From Sinomonas humi (GTDB lineage: Bacteria; Actinomycetota; Actinomycetes; Actinomycetales; Micrococcaceae): a stretch of DNA of 64,000 nucleotides. The position numbers and the translations under genes are program-made. This document shows positions 25,566-35,062 of the stretch, one piece after another. The notes under the pieces are model-generated. The model had not been told where the DNA came from. It made no database searches and was given only the letters and a program-made list of their open reading frames with translations. The DNA lies in assembly GCF_000802235.1 (NCBI RefSeq), contig NZ_JTDL01000129.1, positions 61,994 through 125,993 of the forward strand, written 5' to 3'. How positions within the stretch are numbered: position 1 is the first letter of the stretch; the number at the start of each line of letters is the position of its first letter.

Positions 25566-28028
25566 TCACATCGACCGACGTTTGAGCAGCTTGCCGAGCC
25601 CACTCCGAAGGGCGTGGATCGCGCTCTTGGCCGATCGGCGCAGCAGCCGCCTCCCGTGGCTTGTCCTGGCGAAGGCCGACGGCGGGAGGGCGGCTATGCG
25701 GGCGCGCGCGAGCGGAGAGCGGCTCGCGCGCCCGGCCCGGGCGACTTCCGCGAGCGCCTCGCGTGCCGCGGCGTCGTCGGGCTTGTAGCCTGGCCGGCCG
25801 TACTCGTGGCGCTCGTACTCCTGGGTGAGGGTTGCGAGCGCGCCCCTGAGGGATTCGCCCCTGAGGGATCCGCTCTGGGGCGAGCCGCCGTCGTCGGCCT
25901 CCCATCGCTCAAGCCTCCGTGCGTAGGTCCGCGGTGTGTCCGCAGGATCGGCGGGGAGGCCGTGATCCAGGCCGAGCGCCTCGAGTTCTTCCCAAACGCC
26001 CTCCATGCCGCGGGCGAGGCGGCGCCGTCGCTGGCCAGCGCGGACGGCCGCTGGGAGGATGATGAGCGCCGCGAGGACCGCTGCCCCGAGCGCAAGGCCG
26101 GTGATCTCGGTTCCGGTTGCCGCGGCAGGCGCCGGGCTTGCGGCGTGGGAGGGGGTGGCGGTCGGCGTTGGGGTTGCTGCCTTGGGAGCGGTCGCGGGTC
26201 GGAGGGCGTCGTTGGGGTTGTCGAGGTTCGTGCTGGCGCCGGCGGGGGTGTCGGTCTGCGCGTAGGAGGGCACAGAGCCGCGCGATGGCGTGGGCTCGAA
26301 CGGCACCCAGCCGAGGCCTTGGAAGTAGAGCTGGGGCCACGCGTGCGCGTCGCGTGCGTCCACTTGGTACTCGGGCAACGACCCGAGGCCGGCCACGGCC
26401 ACGGTTGCCCCTGTCGGGTGCCCGGGCGCGAAGCCGACGGCGATGCGGCTCGGAATTCCGACGAGGCGCGCCATCACCGCCATCGCCGCAGCGAAGTGGA
26501 TGCAGTAGCCAGACTTCTTCTCGAGGAACTTCTCGAGGACGTCCATGCCCGTGCCGTCGTACCCCTGCTGCACGGGCGCCTGCTCCGAATAGGTGAACGT
26601 TCGCAGATAGGCCTGGATCGCGAGGGCCTTCGCGTACGGGCTCGTTGCCCCCTTGGTGATCGTGGCCGCCGTCGTTCGGACGAGGGCCGGGACATTGCTG
26701 GGCACCGCGGACGTCTCGAGCCCGATCCCGCGCGGCGCCGTGCTGACGGCCTCGAGCTCTGCGGGGGTGAGGTTGGGGGCCACGGAGCGCACGATGTAGT
26801 TCTGCCCGAGGCTTGCCCCCGGATCCCCTTTGATGCTGAGGTTGAGCGGGTCCCAGCCCATACGCCCCTGCACCCCGGAGACCGAGACTGGCGCGTAGGG
26901 CACGGGGAGATAGGGACTCGTGAAATTCCCGGTCGAGATCACGGTGGTCGTCGTGTTGAGCTGCGCCGTCTGGGCCGTCTCGGGGCTGATGACGCTCAGG
27001 TCGTACTGCCGTTCGTCGTCGCGGTTGTCGGGCCCCCACGTGCTGCCCTCGAACGAGTCGACTGTCGTGGTCTGGAGGTAGACGGGCTGAGTCGAGTCGG
27101 TCGCGTAGCGGATGATCCCGACGCCCTGGGCGCTTCGGAGGTCGTTTCCAAGGCTGATGAACGGGTTGAGTCCGACGTTCTGCCCGAAGTACTTGAGCCT
27201 CGAGCCCTCGGGGAATGAGCCGCTGTCGAAGCCGGGGATGAGGGCAGGCAGGACGAGGGCTCCGACGACGACGGCGGCGACGAGGGTGATGACGCGCGAC
27301 GGCGAGACCGCGGCACCCGTGGGCCCCGCGCGCCCAGCGCGCCCCGAGCCTGCGTCGGTCGAAACCACCTCCGCTCGCGCGAGTGCGAGCGCTGCGAGGT
27401 AGGCGGCGCCTCCGACCGCGAAGCCCCAGCCTCCCGGCCCGTCCGTCTTGAGGAGCGCCGGCACGGTGAGCACTGAGAGCGGCGCGACCCCGGCGACGGC
27501 CGGCATACGGCACGAGACTCCGATCGCCTCGCCGATGAGGGCGGTGAGGCCGAGGGCTCCTGCGAGGAGGGCGACGATGCCTACATTGGGTGACGCCGGC
27601 ACCGCTTCGAATGAAATGGTGTTCCACGCCTCGTCGAGGGCCTCGCGGGCGCCCTCAAGGGTCTGCGCTGTCGGGATGAACCCGAGCAAGGTCGTGTCGC
27701 GCAGGAACATGAAGCACATCGCGAACGCCCACACGGCCAGGCCCACAAGCGAGGGCACGATGTGCGGGGCGCGCAGGAGCCGTGCGGCCGCGACTGCGAC
27801 TCCTGTCGCGAAGACGACCACGACGATCGGGTAGAGCCAAGCCCAACCGCGGAGTACGCCGTCGTACGAAATGGCGGCACCCGCCACGGAAGCGGCAAGC
27901 AGAAGGCCGACGGCGGCAGGTCGCCACGCGAGGAAGCGCCAGTCGGGGAGGGGCCCCCGGGGGCGACGTTGCCGGGGAGGGCCTTCCGGGAGGCCGGGGG
28001 CGGGCCGAGTTGGGGCACTCGTCACCAT
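25566..28028 (-). CDS. Transglutaminase-like membrane protein (DUF3488-TgpA-DUF4129)
   Basis: 820 residues. N-terminal helices (DUF3488 region, to about residue 225) are followed by an extracellular transglutaminase-like core with the Cys-His site at KSGYCIHFAAAMAVMARLVG and DAHAWPQLYF. Then comes a Pro/Ala/Thr-rich linker, one more helix and a cytoplasmic C-terminal DUF4129-like segment (TYARRLERWE). The family acts on cell-surface protein or peptide substrates, not known here. ATG 28028 is chosen because GGAGG lies upstream and it overlaps the DUF58 stop by 7 bp. The open frame extends 37 residues further without a ribosome site. It is the third gene of the moxR-DUF58-tgpA operon. Confidence 0.9.
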   Translation of the reverse strand: MVTSAPTRPAPGLPEGPPRQRRPRGPLPDWRFLAWRPAAVGLLLAASVAGAAISYDGVLRGWAWLYPIVVVVFATGVAVAAARLLRAPHIVPSLVGLAVWAFAMCFMFLRDTTLLGFIPTAQTLEGAREALDEAWNTISFEAVPASPNVGIVALLAGALGLTALIGEAIGVSCRMPAVAGVAPLSVLTVPALLKTDGPGGWGFAVGGAAYLAALALARAEVVSTDAGSGRAGRAGPTGAAVSPSRVITLVAAVVVGALVLPALIPGFDSGSFPEGSRLKYFGQNVGLNPFISLGNDLRSAQGVGIIRYATDSTQPVYLQTTTVDSFEGSTWGPDNRDDERQYDLSVISPETAQTAQLNTTTTVISTGNFTSPYLPVPYAPVSVSGVQGRMGWDPLNLSIKGDPGASLGQNYIVRSVAPNLTPAELEAVSTAPRGIGLETSAVPSNVPALVRTTAATITKGATSPYAKALAIQAYLRTFTYSEQAPVQQGYDGTGMDVLEKFLEKKSGYCIHFAAAMAVMARLVGIPSRIAVGFAPGHPTGATVAVAGLGSLPEYQVDARDAHAWPQLYFQGLGWVPFEPTPSRGSVPSYAQTDTPAGASTNLDNPNDALRPATAPKAATPTPTATPSHAASPAPAAATGTEITGLALGAAVLAALIILPAAVRAGQRRRRLARGMEGVWEELEALGLDHGLPADPADTPRTYARRLERWEADDGGSPQSGSLRGESLRGALATLTQEYERHEYGRPGYKPDDAAAREALAEVARAGRASRSPLARARIAALPPSAFARTSHGRRLLRRSAKSAIHALRSGLGKLLKRRSM

Positions 28029-29356
28029 GGAAGGACCTCCGCTGTGAGGGCGAGCCACGCGGCGTCGATTCGCGTTGATGGGGTGGCCTCGACAGCGAAC
28101 CAGCCCGCTGCGCGGAGGGCCTCGACCGCACCCCGGCAAGCGCCGGGGCGGTCGGCGACGACGAGCGCGAGGGCCCGCTCGGATGCGGAGCCGGCGGGCG
28201 CGAGGACGCGCGCGTCGTCGGCCGTCGTTCGCCCAAGGACGGCGACTATGGGCCCACGCTGCCCGTGCGCTTCGAGGCGGTCGAGGAGCAGATCGCCGAA
28301 GCCTTCCCCCGTGCGCGGGGCCGCGGTGCCGTTCTCGCGGCCTCGGGGAAGGATCGCCGCGAGGCCCTCGGCAACGGAAGCGAGGCCAGTTCGGCCCGAA
28401 TAGTCGGGCGCGTCAGGTTCGGACGACGACGGCGAGTGCGAGAGCGCGAGGCTTCCGTCCGTGTCGAGGAGGCGCAGCGAGTAGTCGAGGTCGGCGAGAT
28501 GAGCGGCTATGGACAAGGCCGCTGTAACGGCCCACTCGAATTCTGGTGGCCCCGGTGCCCACTCGCCCGGAGGAACGGCTCGTCCCGAGGCGACTGGGAA
28601 CGCGTCGCGCCGAAGGTCGAGGATGAGTGTCGCCTCAGGAGAGGTGGCTGACTCCTCCTGGCGGACCATGAGTTCGCCGTGCCGCGCAGTGGCCGCCCAG
28701 TGGACGCGGCGCATGGGGTCGCCGTGGCGATACTCGCGGGTCATGACGTCGTCCTCCGAGGGGTTCGCCTGCATGCGGGTGGCAATGACTCCCTCGATTC
28801 CTCGGAGCCCCGAAAGCACGGAGGCTGCGAGCGGGACGGGCGCGGGCGTGACCGTGAGGATGGTCCCGCCGTCGATCCGCGTGCGCTGCTCAGTCACGCC
28901 GAAGACGTCGGTCGAGTGGGCCTCGACGGGGCCAAGAAGGTAGAGGCCTCGGTGCGGGCACGAGAGCTGGTACCGGTAGCGGCTCACGCCGTCGGAACCG
29001 ACCGTGTGGCCCGGGTAGGCGAAGTCCGGGCCGGTGCCGAGGGCAGAGGGGAGCTGTTCCGCCATCGACATGCGGCCCACTAGGACGCCGGCGTGACGGA
29101 TGGCAAGATGCACCTCTGCCCGCTGCCCCGATTCGACGACGGGCGGCTCGGTGGAGCGCTCGATCGTCAGGCCGGGCCGGAACAGCCGAGTTGAGATCCA
29201 CGCGGTCGCGGGGATGAGCAGCAGGAATGCCGAGAGGTGGAGGAGATCGCGCCGTCCCATGGCTTGAGCGGCGACGAGCACGACCGCTCCGGCAACGACG
29301 AACCCCCAGCCCACACTTGTGAGGCGGCCCTGCCACGGTACTCGCGGGGCGGCCAT
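28022..29356 (-). CDS. DUF58 domain-containing membrane protein
   Basis: 444 residues with two N-terminal helices (about 14-32, 37-52) and a VWA-like DUF58 domain. The domain shows YRHGDPMRRVHWAATARHGELMVRQ near residue 208, the DUF58 signature, and LILDLRRDAFP after it. Proteins of this family work with the adjacent MoxR AAA+ ATPase and a transglutaminase-like protein as a probable envelope or chaperone module. The gene starts 7 bp after the moxR stop and its own stop overlaps the transglutaminase start, so translation is coupled along the operon. Confidence 0.92.
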   Translation of the reverse strand: MAAPRVPWQGRLTSVGWGFVVAGAVVLVAAQAMGRRDLLHLSAFLLLIPATAWISTRLFRPGLTIERSTEPPVVESGQRAEVHLAIRHAGVLVGRMSMAEQLPSALGTGPDFAYPGHTVGSDGVSRYRYQLSCPHRGLYLLGPVEAHSTDVFGVTEQRTRIDGGTILTVTPAPVPLAASVLSGLRGIEGVIATRMQANPSEDDVMTREYRHGDPMRRVHWAATARHGELMVRQEESATSPEATLILDLRRDAFPVASGRAVPPGEWAPGPPEFEWAVTAALSIAAHLADLDYSLRLLDTDGSLALSHSPSSSEPDAPDYSGRTGLASVAEGLAAILPRGRENGTAAPRTGEGFGDLLLDRLEAHGQRGPIVAVLGRTTADDARVLAPAGSASERALALVVADRPGACRGAVEALRAAGWFAVEATPSTRIDAAWLALTAEVLPW

Positions 29357-29362
29357 GGCGAG

Positions 29363-30397
29363 TCAGGCCTGCCGGCGAAGGCGAGCGGAACCGTCCGATG
29401 GGAGCGGCACCGTCGCAATGAGGGCATCCAGAACCCCCGCCACGGTGTGGCCCGCGGCCGCAGCCCGACGGTCCAGGATGAGGCGGTGGACGAGCACGGC
29501 CGGAGCCATGGCCGCGACGTCGTCGGGGAGGACGAAGTCACGGCCGTCAAGCGCGGCGCGTGCCTTGGCAGCACGCAGAAGCTGAAGGACGGCCCGGGGG
29601 CTCGCGCCGAGACGCACCCTTTCGCTCGTCCGTGTGGCACGGCCGAGCGCTACTGTGAACTGCTTGACGGGGTCGGAGACGTAGACGGCCTTGACTGCCT
29701 CGATCATGGACGCGACGTCGGAGGCCTCGGCCACGGGTTCGATTGAGAACAGCGGGGAGTTGGATTGGTGGCTCTCGAGCATCTCGATCTCGGCGGCCTC
29801 GTCGGGGTAGCCCATGGAGATCCGTGCCATGAACCGGTCGCGCTGGGCCTCGGGAAGGGGGTACGTCCCTTCCATCTCGATGGGGTTCTGGGTCGCGATG
29901 ACCATGAACGGCCCGCTCAGCCCGTATGACGTGCCATCGACCGTGACCTGATGCTCCTCCATGCATTCGAGGAGGGCGGACTGGGTCTTTGCAGATGCCC
30001 GGTTGATCTCGTCACCGATCACTATGTTCGCGAACACCGCGCCCGGGCGGAACTCGAACTGGCGGGTCGCCTGGTTGTAGATCGACACTCCTGTCACATC
30101 GCTCGGCAGGAGGTCTGGCGTGAACTGGATGCGGCTCACGGAACAGTCGATTGTCCGCGCGAGCGTCTTGGCGAGCATCGTCTTGCCGACGCCGGGGACG
30201 TCCTCGACGAGTAGATGGCCCTGGGCGAGCAGCACCGTGAGGGCGGTCCGCGAGGCTTCTGCTTTCCCGTCTATCACCCTGTCGACTTCCGTGAGGATGT
30301 TCTCGCAGAGTTCGCGGAAGCGTAGGGGCGGCATGGGTGCCGGAGGGGCCGCTCTCAGCGGCGTAAGGGCCGTTGCCGCCGCGTGGTGCACGTCCAT
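29363..30397 (-). CDS. MoxR family AAA+ ATPase
   Basis: 344 residues from ATG 30397, chosen because AGGGGG lies 5 nt upstream. GTG 30448 would add 17 residues and is also possible. Walker A is EDVPGVGKT (about 65-73), Walker B VIGDEINRAS, sensor-1 region VIATQNPIEMEGTYPLPEAQRDRF. MoxR ATPases are thought to remodel or insert cofactors into VWA-domain partners, here the DUF58 protein next door. The gene heads its operon and is divergent from the HNH nuclease gene. Confidence 0.94.
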   Translation of the reverse strand: MDVHHAAATALTPLRAAPPAPMPPLRFRELCENILTEVDRVIDGKAEASRTALTVLLAQGHLLVEDVPGVGKTMLAKTLARTIDCSVSRIQFTPDLLPSDVTGVSIYNQATRQFEFRPGAVFANIVIGDEINRASAKTQSALLECMEEHQVTVDGTSYGLSGPFMVIATQNPIEMEGTYPLPEAQRDRFMARISMGYPDEAAEIEMLESHQSNSPLFSIEPVAEASDVASMIEAVKAVYVSDPVKQFTVALGRATRTSERVRLGASPRAVLQLLRAAKARAALDGRDFVLPDDVAAMAPAVLVHRLILDRRAAAAGHTVAGVLDALIATVPLPSDGSARLRRQA

Positions 30398-30670
30398 GCA
30401 TTCCCCCTGAGCCGGTGGGAGTGTGACCACTGACGAGACGTCTGTCACACCTGTGTCCTGTCCACGTTACCCGCAACCTGACCCTTCTGGACTGCCCTAT
30501 TCTGTGACCCCGCTGTGACCTAATGCGGGTCCCGAGCCGCGGCCGGTCGTCTTGCGCGTGAAGCAGGGGCGGGATCTCGGGGGTTGGGGGCTCCGCCTTT
30601 TGCCCAAGCGGTGCGAAGGGCTTACGGACAGCCCGCTTATTTTGTCGGAGGTGGGTGAGAGGGTTCATTC

Positions 30671-32419
30671 ATGGCTGAAGGCGCGGGTGACAGCATGGGG
30701 GAAGACGCTATGGGCGATGGGGGAAAGGCCCCACCTAGCGAGGCCTCTGAGGCGAACGGAGGAGAGAAGGCAGCCGACGGCGGCGGGCAGAATCGCCTGC
30801 CCGTGCCCGCCGACGGTGCTGAGTTGCCTGAGAGTCCTGGCGCGTCCGACGGCGTTGGCTTGCCTGAGAATCCTGGCGCGTCCGACGGAGGGCTAGTCAC
30901 GACTCCGGCCGGTCTCGAGCACGAGGCACGTGAACTCTTCGTGGGCTCCTTGATCACGACCGTTCGAGGCTTGGAGTTCGTGGAGGCGCAGATGCATGCG
31001 CTGCGCTTGAAGGCGGTCGCCGCGCTTCATGCCGAGATGCGCCGCGTGGCCGCCGGTGCGCTCGAAGCAGGCGAAGCAGCGTCCATCACCGCTGCCGAGA
31101 TCGCTGCCGCCCTGAATGTCTCGCAGCGCGCAGGGCGGGTCCTGGTTGAGGAGGCGTTGGTGCTGACGAATCCGGGGCTCACCCCCGTCCTCGACGCGAT
31201 GGAGGAGGGAAGAATCGACCGTCGTCGGGCGCGCTCAGTGATGGAGTACGCCTGCGTGCTCCCGCCCGGCAAAGACGCCGAGTTCTGCTCGGCCGCGGTC
31301 GACATTGCGTGCCCTGAGGACGCGGATCGTGCTCCCAGTCCAGCTGCCCTCTCGCGCCGTCTGCGGCGGCTCGCCGAGGACTACCATGACGAGCCGTTGG
31401 CGGCACGCAAGGAGAGGGCGACAGCATTCCGAAAAGTTGAGATCGAGCCCTCGAAGGATGGGATGTGCTGGATCACCGCGCACCTCCCAGTCGAGGTTGG
31501 CGCAGCGATCGATACACACCTCGAGGCCCTCGCGAGGTCTTTGCAGGGGCCGGGAGAGTCGCGCGGGATCAGCCAGCTTCGCGCGGACGTCTTTCGGGAC
31601 CTGCTTATCGACCCGGGCCAGTTCCTCGCCGACGTCGCCTGTTCAGCGGACGGGCGTCTGAGAGATGCGGGCGGAGTAGGAAGCGGCGCGAAAGGCGAAG
31701 CGCGAGGCGGAGTGGAAGGCCGAGCGATAGGCGGCGCGCGAGGCGGAGTGGAAGGCCGAGCGATAGGCGGCGCGCGAGGCGGAGTGATAGGCGGCGCGAA
31801 GGGTGGACTGAAAGGCGGAGTGAGGACCGAGGTGATCGTGACTGTGCCAGCGCGGAGCCTTTCTGGAGAGTCGGAAACGCCAGGCGAGATCCTCGGTTAC
31901 GGGCCCATCGACGCACCCGCAGCACGGCTGCTTGCGGCTGAGGCCGCGACCTGGATGACCATGTACGTCGATCCGGAGTCAGGGGCTCCTTTGGCGCTAG
32001 GCAGGAAGAGGTACACGCCGTCGCTGGCGATACGACGATTCCTGGGAGCCCGGGACAGGACGTGCCGGTTTCCGGGGTGCGACAAGCCAGCCCCTGCTAC
32101 CGAGGCGGACCACACCGAGGAATGGCACAACGGGGGCGAAACAGATGTGGCAAACCTCGCACTCCTGTGTCGCGAGCACCACTGGCTCAAGAGTTCGGGC
32201 TTCTGGAAGCTGCGACAGGTTCCCGGACTGAAGCAGGTCGATTCGGCTTCCGCGCCCCCCGGCGGCTCATCCCAATCACCGACGCCCGGGGAGTTGCCCA
32301 CGCCCACGGAGTTGCCCACCCTCACTGAGGGGCCGCCGGGCGGAGTCCTCGAGTGGACTTCGCCGACGGGGCGTCGCTACGTCACGCACCCTGAGCGTGA
32401 CCTTCCGCCGCCCTTCTAG
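30671..32419 (+). CDS. HNH endonuclease with DUF222 domain
   Basis: 582 residues. The N-terminal 60 are acidic and low-complexity. DUF222 spans about 70-270 (ALNVSQRAGRVLVEEALVL, RRRARSVMEYA). The C-terminal HNH domain is TCRFPGCDKPAPATEADHTEEW with LCREHHWLK, carrying the Cys pairs and His residues of the beta-beta-alpha-metal site. Such genes are often multicopy in actinobacteria and of unclear role; some look mobile, but I see no flanking repeats. A 36-bp repeat expands a Gly/Ala/Arg linker at about residues 338-385. ATG 30671 has AGAGGG about 7 nt upstream. Confidence 0.9.
   Translation: MAEGAGDSMGEDAMGDGGKAPPSEASEANGGEKAADGGGQNRLPVPADGAELPESPGASDGVGLPENPGASDGGLVTTPAGLEHEARELFVGSLITTVRGLEFVEAQMHALRLKAVAALHAEMRRVAAGALEAGEAASITAAEIAAALNVSQRAGRVLVEEALVLTNPGLTPVLDAMEEGRIDRRRARSVMEYACVLPPGKDAEFCSAAVDIACPEDADRAPSPAALSRRLRRLAEDYHDEPLAARKERATAFRKVEIEPSKDGMCWITAHLPVEVGAAIDTHLEALARSLQGPGESRGISQLRADVFRDLLIDPGQFLADVACSADGRLRDAGGVGSGAKGEARGGVEGRAIGGARGGVEGRAIGGARGGVIGGAKGGLKGGVRTEVIVTVPARSLSGESETPGEILGYGPIDAPAARLLAAEAATWMTMYVDPESGAPLALGRKRYTPSLAIRRFLGARDRTCRFPGCDKPAPATEADHTEEWHNGGETDVANLALLCREHHWLKSSGFWKLRQVPGLKQVDSASAPPGGSSQSPTPGELPTPTELPTLTEGPPGGVLEWTSPTGRRYVTHPERDLPPPF
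31705..31800 (+). repeat. 36-bp tandem repeat in the HNH gene
   Basis: AGGCGGAGTG-headed units begin at 31705, 31741 and 31777 (the third partial), encoding GGVEGRAIGGAR-type repeats in the linker before the HNH domain. Confidence 0.9.
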
Positions 32420-32450
32420 TTGCCAATCCTCCTCGTGGCCAATCCACGCC

Positions 32451-32456
32451 TAGAGT
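32451..32456 (+). promoter_or_regulatory. -10 box for leaderless tatD
   Basis: TAGAGT, 7 nt, then ATG 32464. Confidence 0.6.
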
Positions 32457-32463
32457 TGAATCC

Positions 32464-33492
32464 ATGTGTGCATCCCTACCGCCTGCTCCTTACCGCTTGA
32501 TCGAGTCTGAAGAAGCGCGAGAAGGCGATCGGTCGGGCAACGATGTGCTTGGCAACAGCCAGCCGGGCAACAGCCAGCCCGGCAACGATGTGCCTGGCAA
32601 CAGCCGGCCCGGCGTTGGCAACGAGGTGCGCTCGTCGCGTGACGAGACGGGTCGGAAGCGCCGGCTGGAGTACCCGCCTGCGCCCGAGCCGCTTCCGGTC
32701 CCGGTGATCGACAACCACACTCATCTGAACTTCCGGGACGGACTGGTTGAGGTTGGAGTGCGGGAGGCGCTCGACGCCGCGGAGGCGGTAGGCGTGCATC
32801 GTGCTGTCCAAGTGGGGTGTGACCTTCCGTCGTCACGATTCACTGTCGAGGCGCTCGACGCCGACTCTCGCCTCCTCGGCGCCGTCGCGCTCCACCCGAA
32901 TGATGCACCGCGTTACGCGGAGCGCGGGGAGTTCGAGACAGCACTCGCAGAAATCGAGGAACTCGCAGCACATCCCCGGGTGCGTGCCATTGGGGAAACG
33001 GGCCTCGATTACTTCCGCTCTCACGGGGATGCCCTCAAGGTCCAACAGGAGTCGTTCCGGCGGCACATCGACATTGCGAAGCGGCTCGGCCTCACCCTCC
33101 AGATCCATGACCGGGACGCACACGACGACGTCGTCCGCATCCTCCGTGAGGAAGGGGCGCCGGACAGGGTCGTCTTCCACTGCTTCTCCGGAGACGAGGA
33201 CCTGGCACGTAAGTGCAACGAGCAGGGCTGGTTCCTCTCTTTCGCAGGGACGCTCACGTTCAAGAACGCAGACAATCTGCGTCGGGCCATCGCTATCGCA
33301 GAGCCCTCGCGCATCCTCGTCGAGACCGACTCGCCGTTCCTCACACCGCATCCCTTCAGGGGGCGCCCCAACGCGAGCTACATGGTCCCGTACACGGTGC
33401 GGGGGATGGCCGAGGTGCTTAGCCTCGACCTCGCGGAGCTGTGCACCAGGCTCGGCGAGAACACCGTCGAGGCGTACGGCAGCTGGGACTAA
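32464..33492 (+). CDS. tatD: TatD family metal-dependent hydrolase (DNase)
   Basis: Amidohydrolase-fold nuclease. Metal ligands are visible: the HxH in IDNHTHLNF near residue 83, Glu in IGETGLDYFRSHGD near 180, His in QIHDRDAHDD near 217, His in VFHCFSGDE near 239, Asp in VETDSPFLTPHPFRG near 286. The N-terminal 75 residues before the fold are unusual and contain five GNSQP/GNDVP repeats from a 15-bp array. ATG 32464 sits 7 nt after a -10 box. tatD-rpf-rsmA-ispE is the conserved order (Rv1008-Rv1011), normally preceded by metG, here by the HNH gene. Confidence 0.93.
   Translation: MCASLPPAPYRLIESEEAREGDRSGNDVLGNSQPGNSQPGNDVPGNSRPGVGNEVRSSRDETGRKRRLEYPPAPEPLPVPVIDNHTHLNFRDGLVEVGVREALDAAEAVGVHRAVQVGCDLPSSRFTVEALDADSRLLGAVALHPNDAPRYAERGEFETALAEIEELAAHPRVRAIGETGLDYFRSHGDALKVQQESFRRHIDIAKRLGLTLQIHDRDAHDDVVRILREEGAPDRVVFHCFSGDEDLARKCNEQGWFLSFAGTLTFKNADNLRRAIAIAEPSRILVETDSPFLTPHPFRGRPNASYMVPYTVRGMAEVLSLDLAELCTRLGENTVEAYGSWD
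32536..32610 (+). repeat. 15-bp in-frame tandem array (x5) in tatD
   Basis: Five units of GGCAACAGCCAGCCG or GGCAACGATGTGCCT type encode GN(S/D)(Q/V/R)(P/L) repeats before the catalytic domain. Confidence 0.95.
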
Positions 33493-33510
33493 AGTCGGGC
33501 CCGGCATCCG

Positions 33511-33590
33511 CCTTTGCTCCGAACTTTGCTCCGAACCTTTGCTCCGAACCTTGCTCCGAACCTTTGCTCTCAACCTTTGCTCCCCAACAT
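33511..33590. repeat. 13-bp intergenic tandem array
   Basis: About six copies of CTTTGCTCCGAAC (12-14 bp each, the last two diverged) lie between tatD and the rpf promoter. No coding sense. Confidence 0.92.
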
Positions 33591-33637
33591 TGCTGGGACT
33601 CGAATCTCACCTGCTGTGGCCGAACCGTAATCTTTTC

Positions 33638-33666
33638 TTGCCCCTTGGTAACGCTTCGGTTACGCT
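33638..33666 (+). promoter_or_regulatory. rpf promoter with direct repeat resembling an MtrA box
   Basis: TTGCCC (33638-33643), a 17-bp spacer and TACGCT (33661-33666). The direct repeat GGTAACGCT-TC-GGTTACGCT (33647-33666) fills the spacer and -10. MtrA response regulators bind direct GTNAC-type repeats with one-turn spacing upstream of wall-hydrolase genes. The assignment to MtrA is inference. The leader to the rpf start is about 140 nt. Confidence 0.5.
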
Positions 33667-33812
33667 CGGTTCTCAGTAGCCGGGGTCGGGGAAGGCCCGC
33701 GGACGAGTAGAGCCCCGTGCAGTTGTGCGAGCAGCTGCGGTCGCGGGGCCCGGTCACTCCTGTGCCCGCGTCCGCTGCACCCGTGCCCGGACCCTGTGAG
33801 GTTAGGGCCCAC

Positions 33813-34976
33813 GTGAGTAGATACTCCGCCGAGAGCGCCACGGCGAAACCGTTTCGGATCGCAGGCCAGGTCGCAGTCGTCGGTGCGCTCGTGCTGGGCA
33901 CGACCGCGTTCGTCGCAAATGCGAAGACCGTCACGCTCAGCGTGGACGGCAAGGCCAGCACCATCCAGACGTTCGCCGGGACAGTGGATCAAGTGGTCCG
34001 AGGCGCCGACGTGGAGGTCAACTCGGCTGATGTCGTGCAGCCGGCCCTCTCCGATTCAGTGCGCAGCGGCGCGGTGATCACCATCAATCGCTCCAAGGAG
34101 GTCACCGTTCGGCTCGACGGCGCGCAGCGCACGGTCGAGACGACGGTTCCCACCGTCGAGGCGCTCGTCCGCCAGCTCGGCGTCGCTTCGAACAGCGTCG
34201 TCTCTTTGGCGGGCTCCACCGAGCTAGCACCTCAGGGGAGTGTCGTGGCCATCTCGACCCCGAAGGACGTCACTGTCCTCGTCGACGGGCAGGCAGTGAC
34301 CCGGACGACCGCCGCAGCGACAGTCGGAGCCCTCCTCACAGAGCTCGGACTCACGATTGCCCCGAACGACACCGTCTCCCTGCCCAGCAATACCCCGGTC
34401 GTCACTGGCCTCGTGCTCAAGGTGACTCGCGTCGATGCTGGCAAGGCGGACACCGTCACCGAATCGATCCCGTTCAGCACCGAGAGAACTGACAGCCCCG
34501 ACCTCCCCCTGGGCCAGACGAAGGTCGTACAGCAGGGCGTCCCCGGGACGCTGGTTAAGAACTACCAAGTGCTCGCGGTAGACGGCCACGAGGCCAGCCG
34601 CACCCTCCTCTCGCAGAACGTCACGGTCCAGCCGGTCTCCCAGAAGATCCTTGTCGGGACGAAGAAGCCCGACCCCCAGCCCTCGCCGTCTTCGTCGTCG
34701 TCGGCCGCTTCCACAGCGGCTCCTCCGGTGGCGAACGAGGCGATGTGGGACAAGATCGCGCAGTGCGAGTCGGGCGGCAACTGGGCGGCCAACACGGGCA
34801 ACGGCTACTACGGCGGCCTCCAGTTCGATGTCTCGTCCTGGATGGCGAACGGCGGCGGCCAGTACGCGCCGAACGCCGCCCTCGCGAGCAAGGCGCAGCA
34901 GATCGCGGTGGCCAACACCTATTACGCCAAGTCGGGCCTGTCTCCGTGGGGCTGCGCGTGGGCGGCAAACAGCTGA
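33813..34976 (+). CDS. Resuscitation-promoting factor, RpfB type
   Basis: Secreted or anchored muralytic enzyme that cleaves glycan strands and revives dormant cells. From GTG 33813 it has 387 residues: a hydrophobic signal/anchor at about 14-36, three DUF348 repeats (about 40-210), a G5 domain (about 225-300), a Ser-rich linker, and the lysozyme-like Rpf domain (311-387). Catalytic Glu319 is in AQCESGGNW, and Cys318/Cys381 can form the conserved disulfide. I prefer 33813 because AGGG lies 5 nt upstream and the signal then starts close to the N-terminus. GTG 33717 would add 32 Pro/Ala-rich residues. Confidence 0.93.
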   Translation: MSRYSAESATAKPFRIAGQVAVVGALVLGTTAFVANAKTVTLSVDGKASTIQTFAGTVDQVVRGADVEVNSADVVQPALSDSVRSGAVITINRSKEVTVRLDGAQRTVETTVPTVEALVRQLGVASNSVVSLAGSTELAPQGSVVAISTPKDVTVLVDGQAVTRTTAAATVGALLTELGLTIAPNDTVSLPSNTPVVTGLVLKVTRVDAGKADTVTESIPFSTERTDSPDLPLGQTKVVQQGVPGTLVKNYQVLAVDGHEASRTLLSQNVTVQPVSQKILVGTKKPDPQPSPSSSSSAASTAAPPVANEAMWDKIAQCESGGNWAANTGNGYYGGLQFDVSSWMANGGGQYAPNAALASKAQQIAVANTYYAKSGLSPWGCAWAANS

Positions 34977-35050
34977 GGTTAGCCCCGGGGTGACAGCCTG
35001 GCAGTGAAGTCCATCAGCGACAGGCCGGCAGTGACACGGATGCTGCCCGA

Positions 35051-35056
35051 TAGGAT
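35051..35056 (+). promoter_or_regulatory. -10 box for leaderless rsmA
   Basis: TAGGAT, 6 nt, then GTG 35063. Confidence 0.6.
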
Positions 35057-35062
35057 TCTCGG

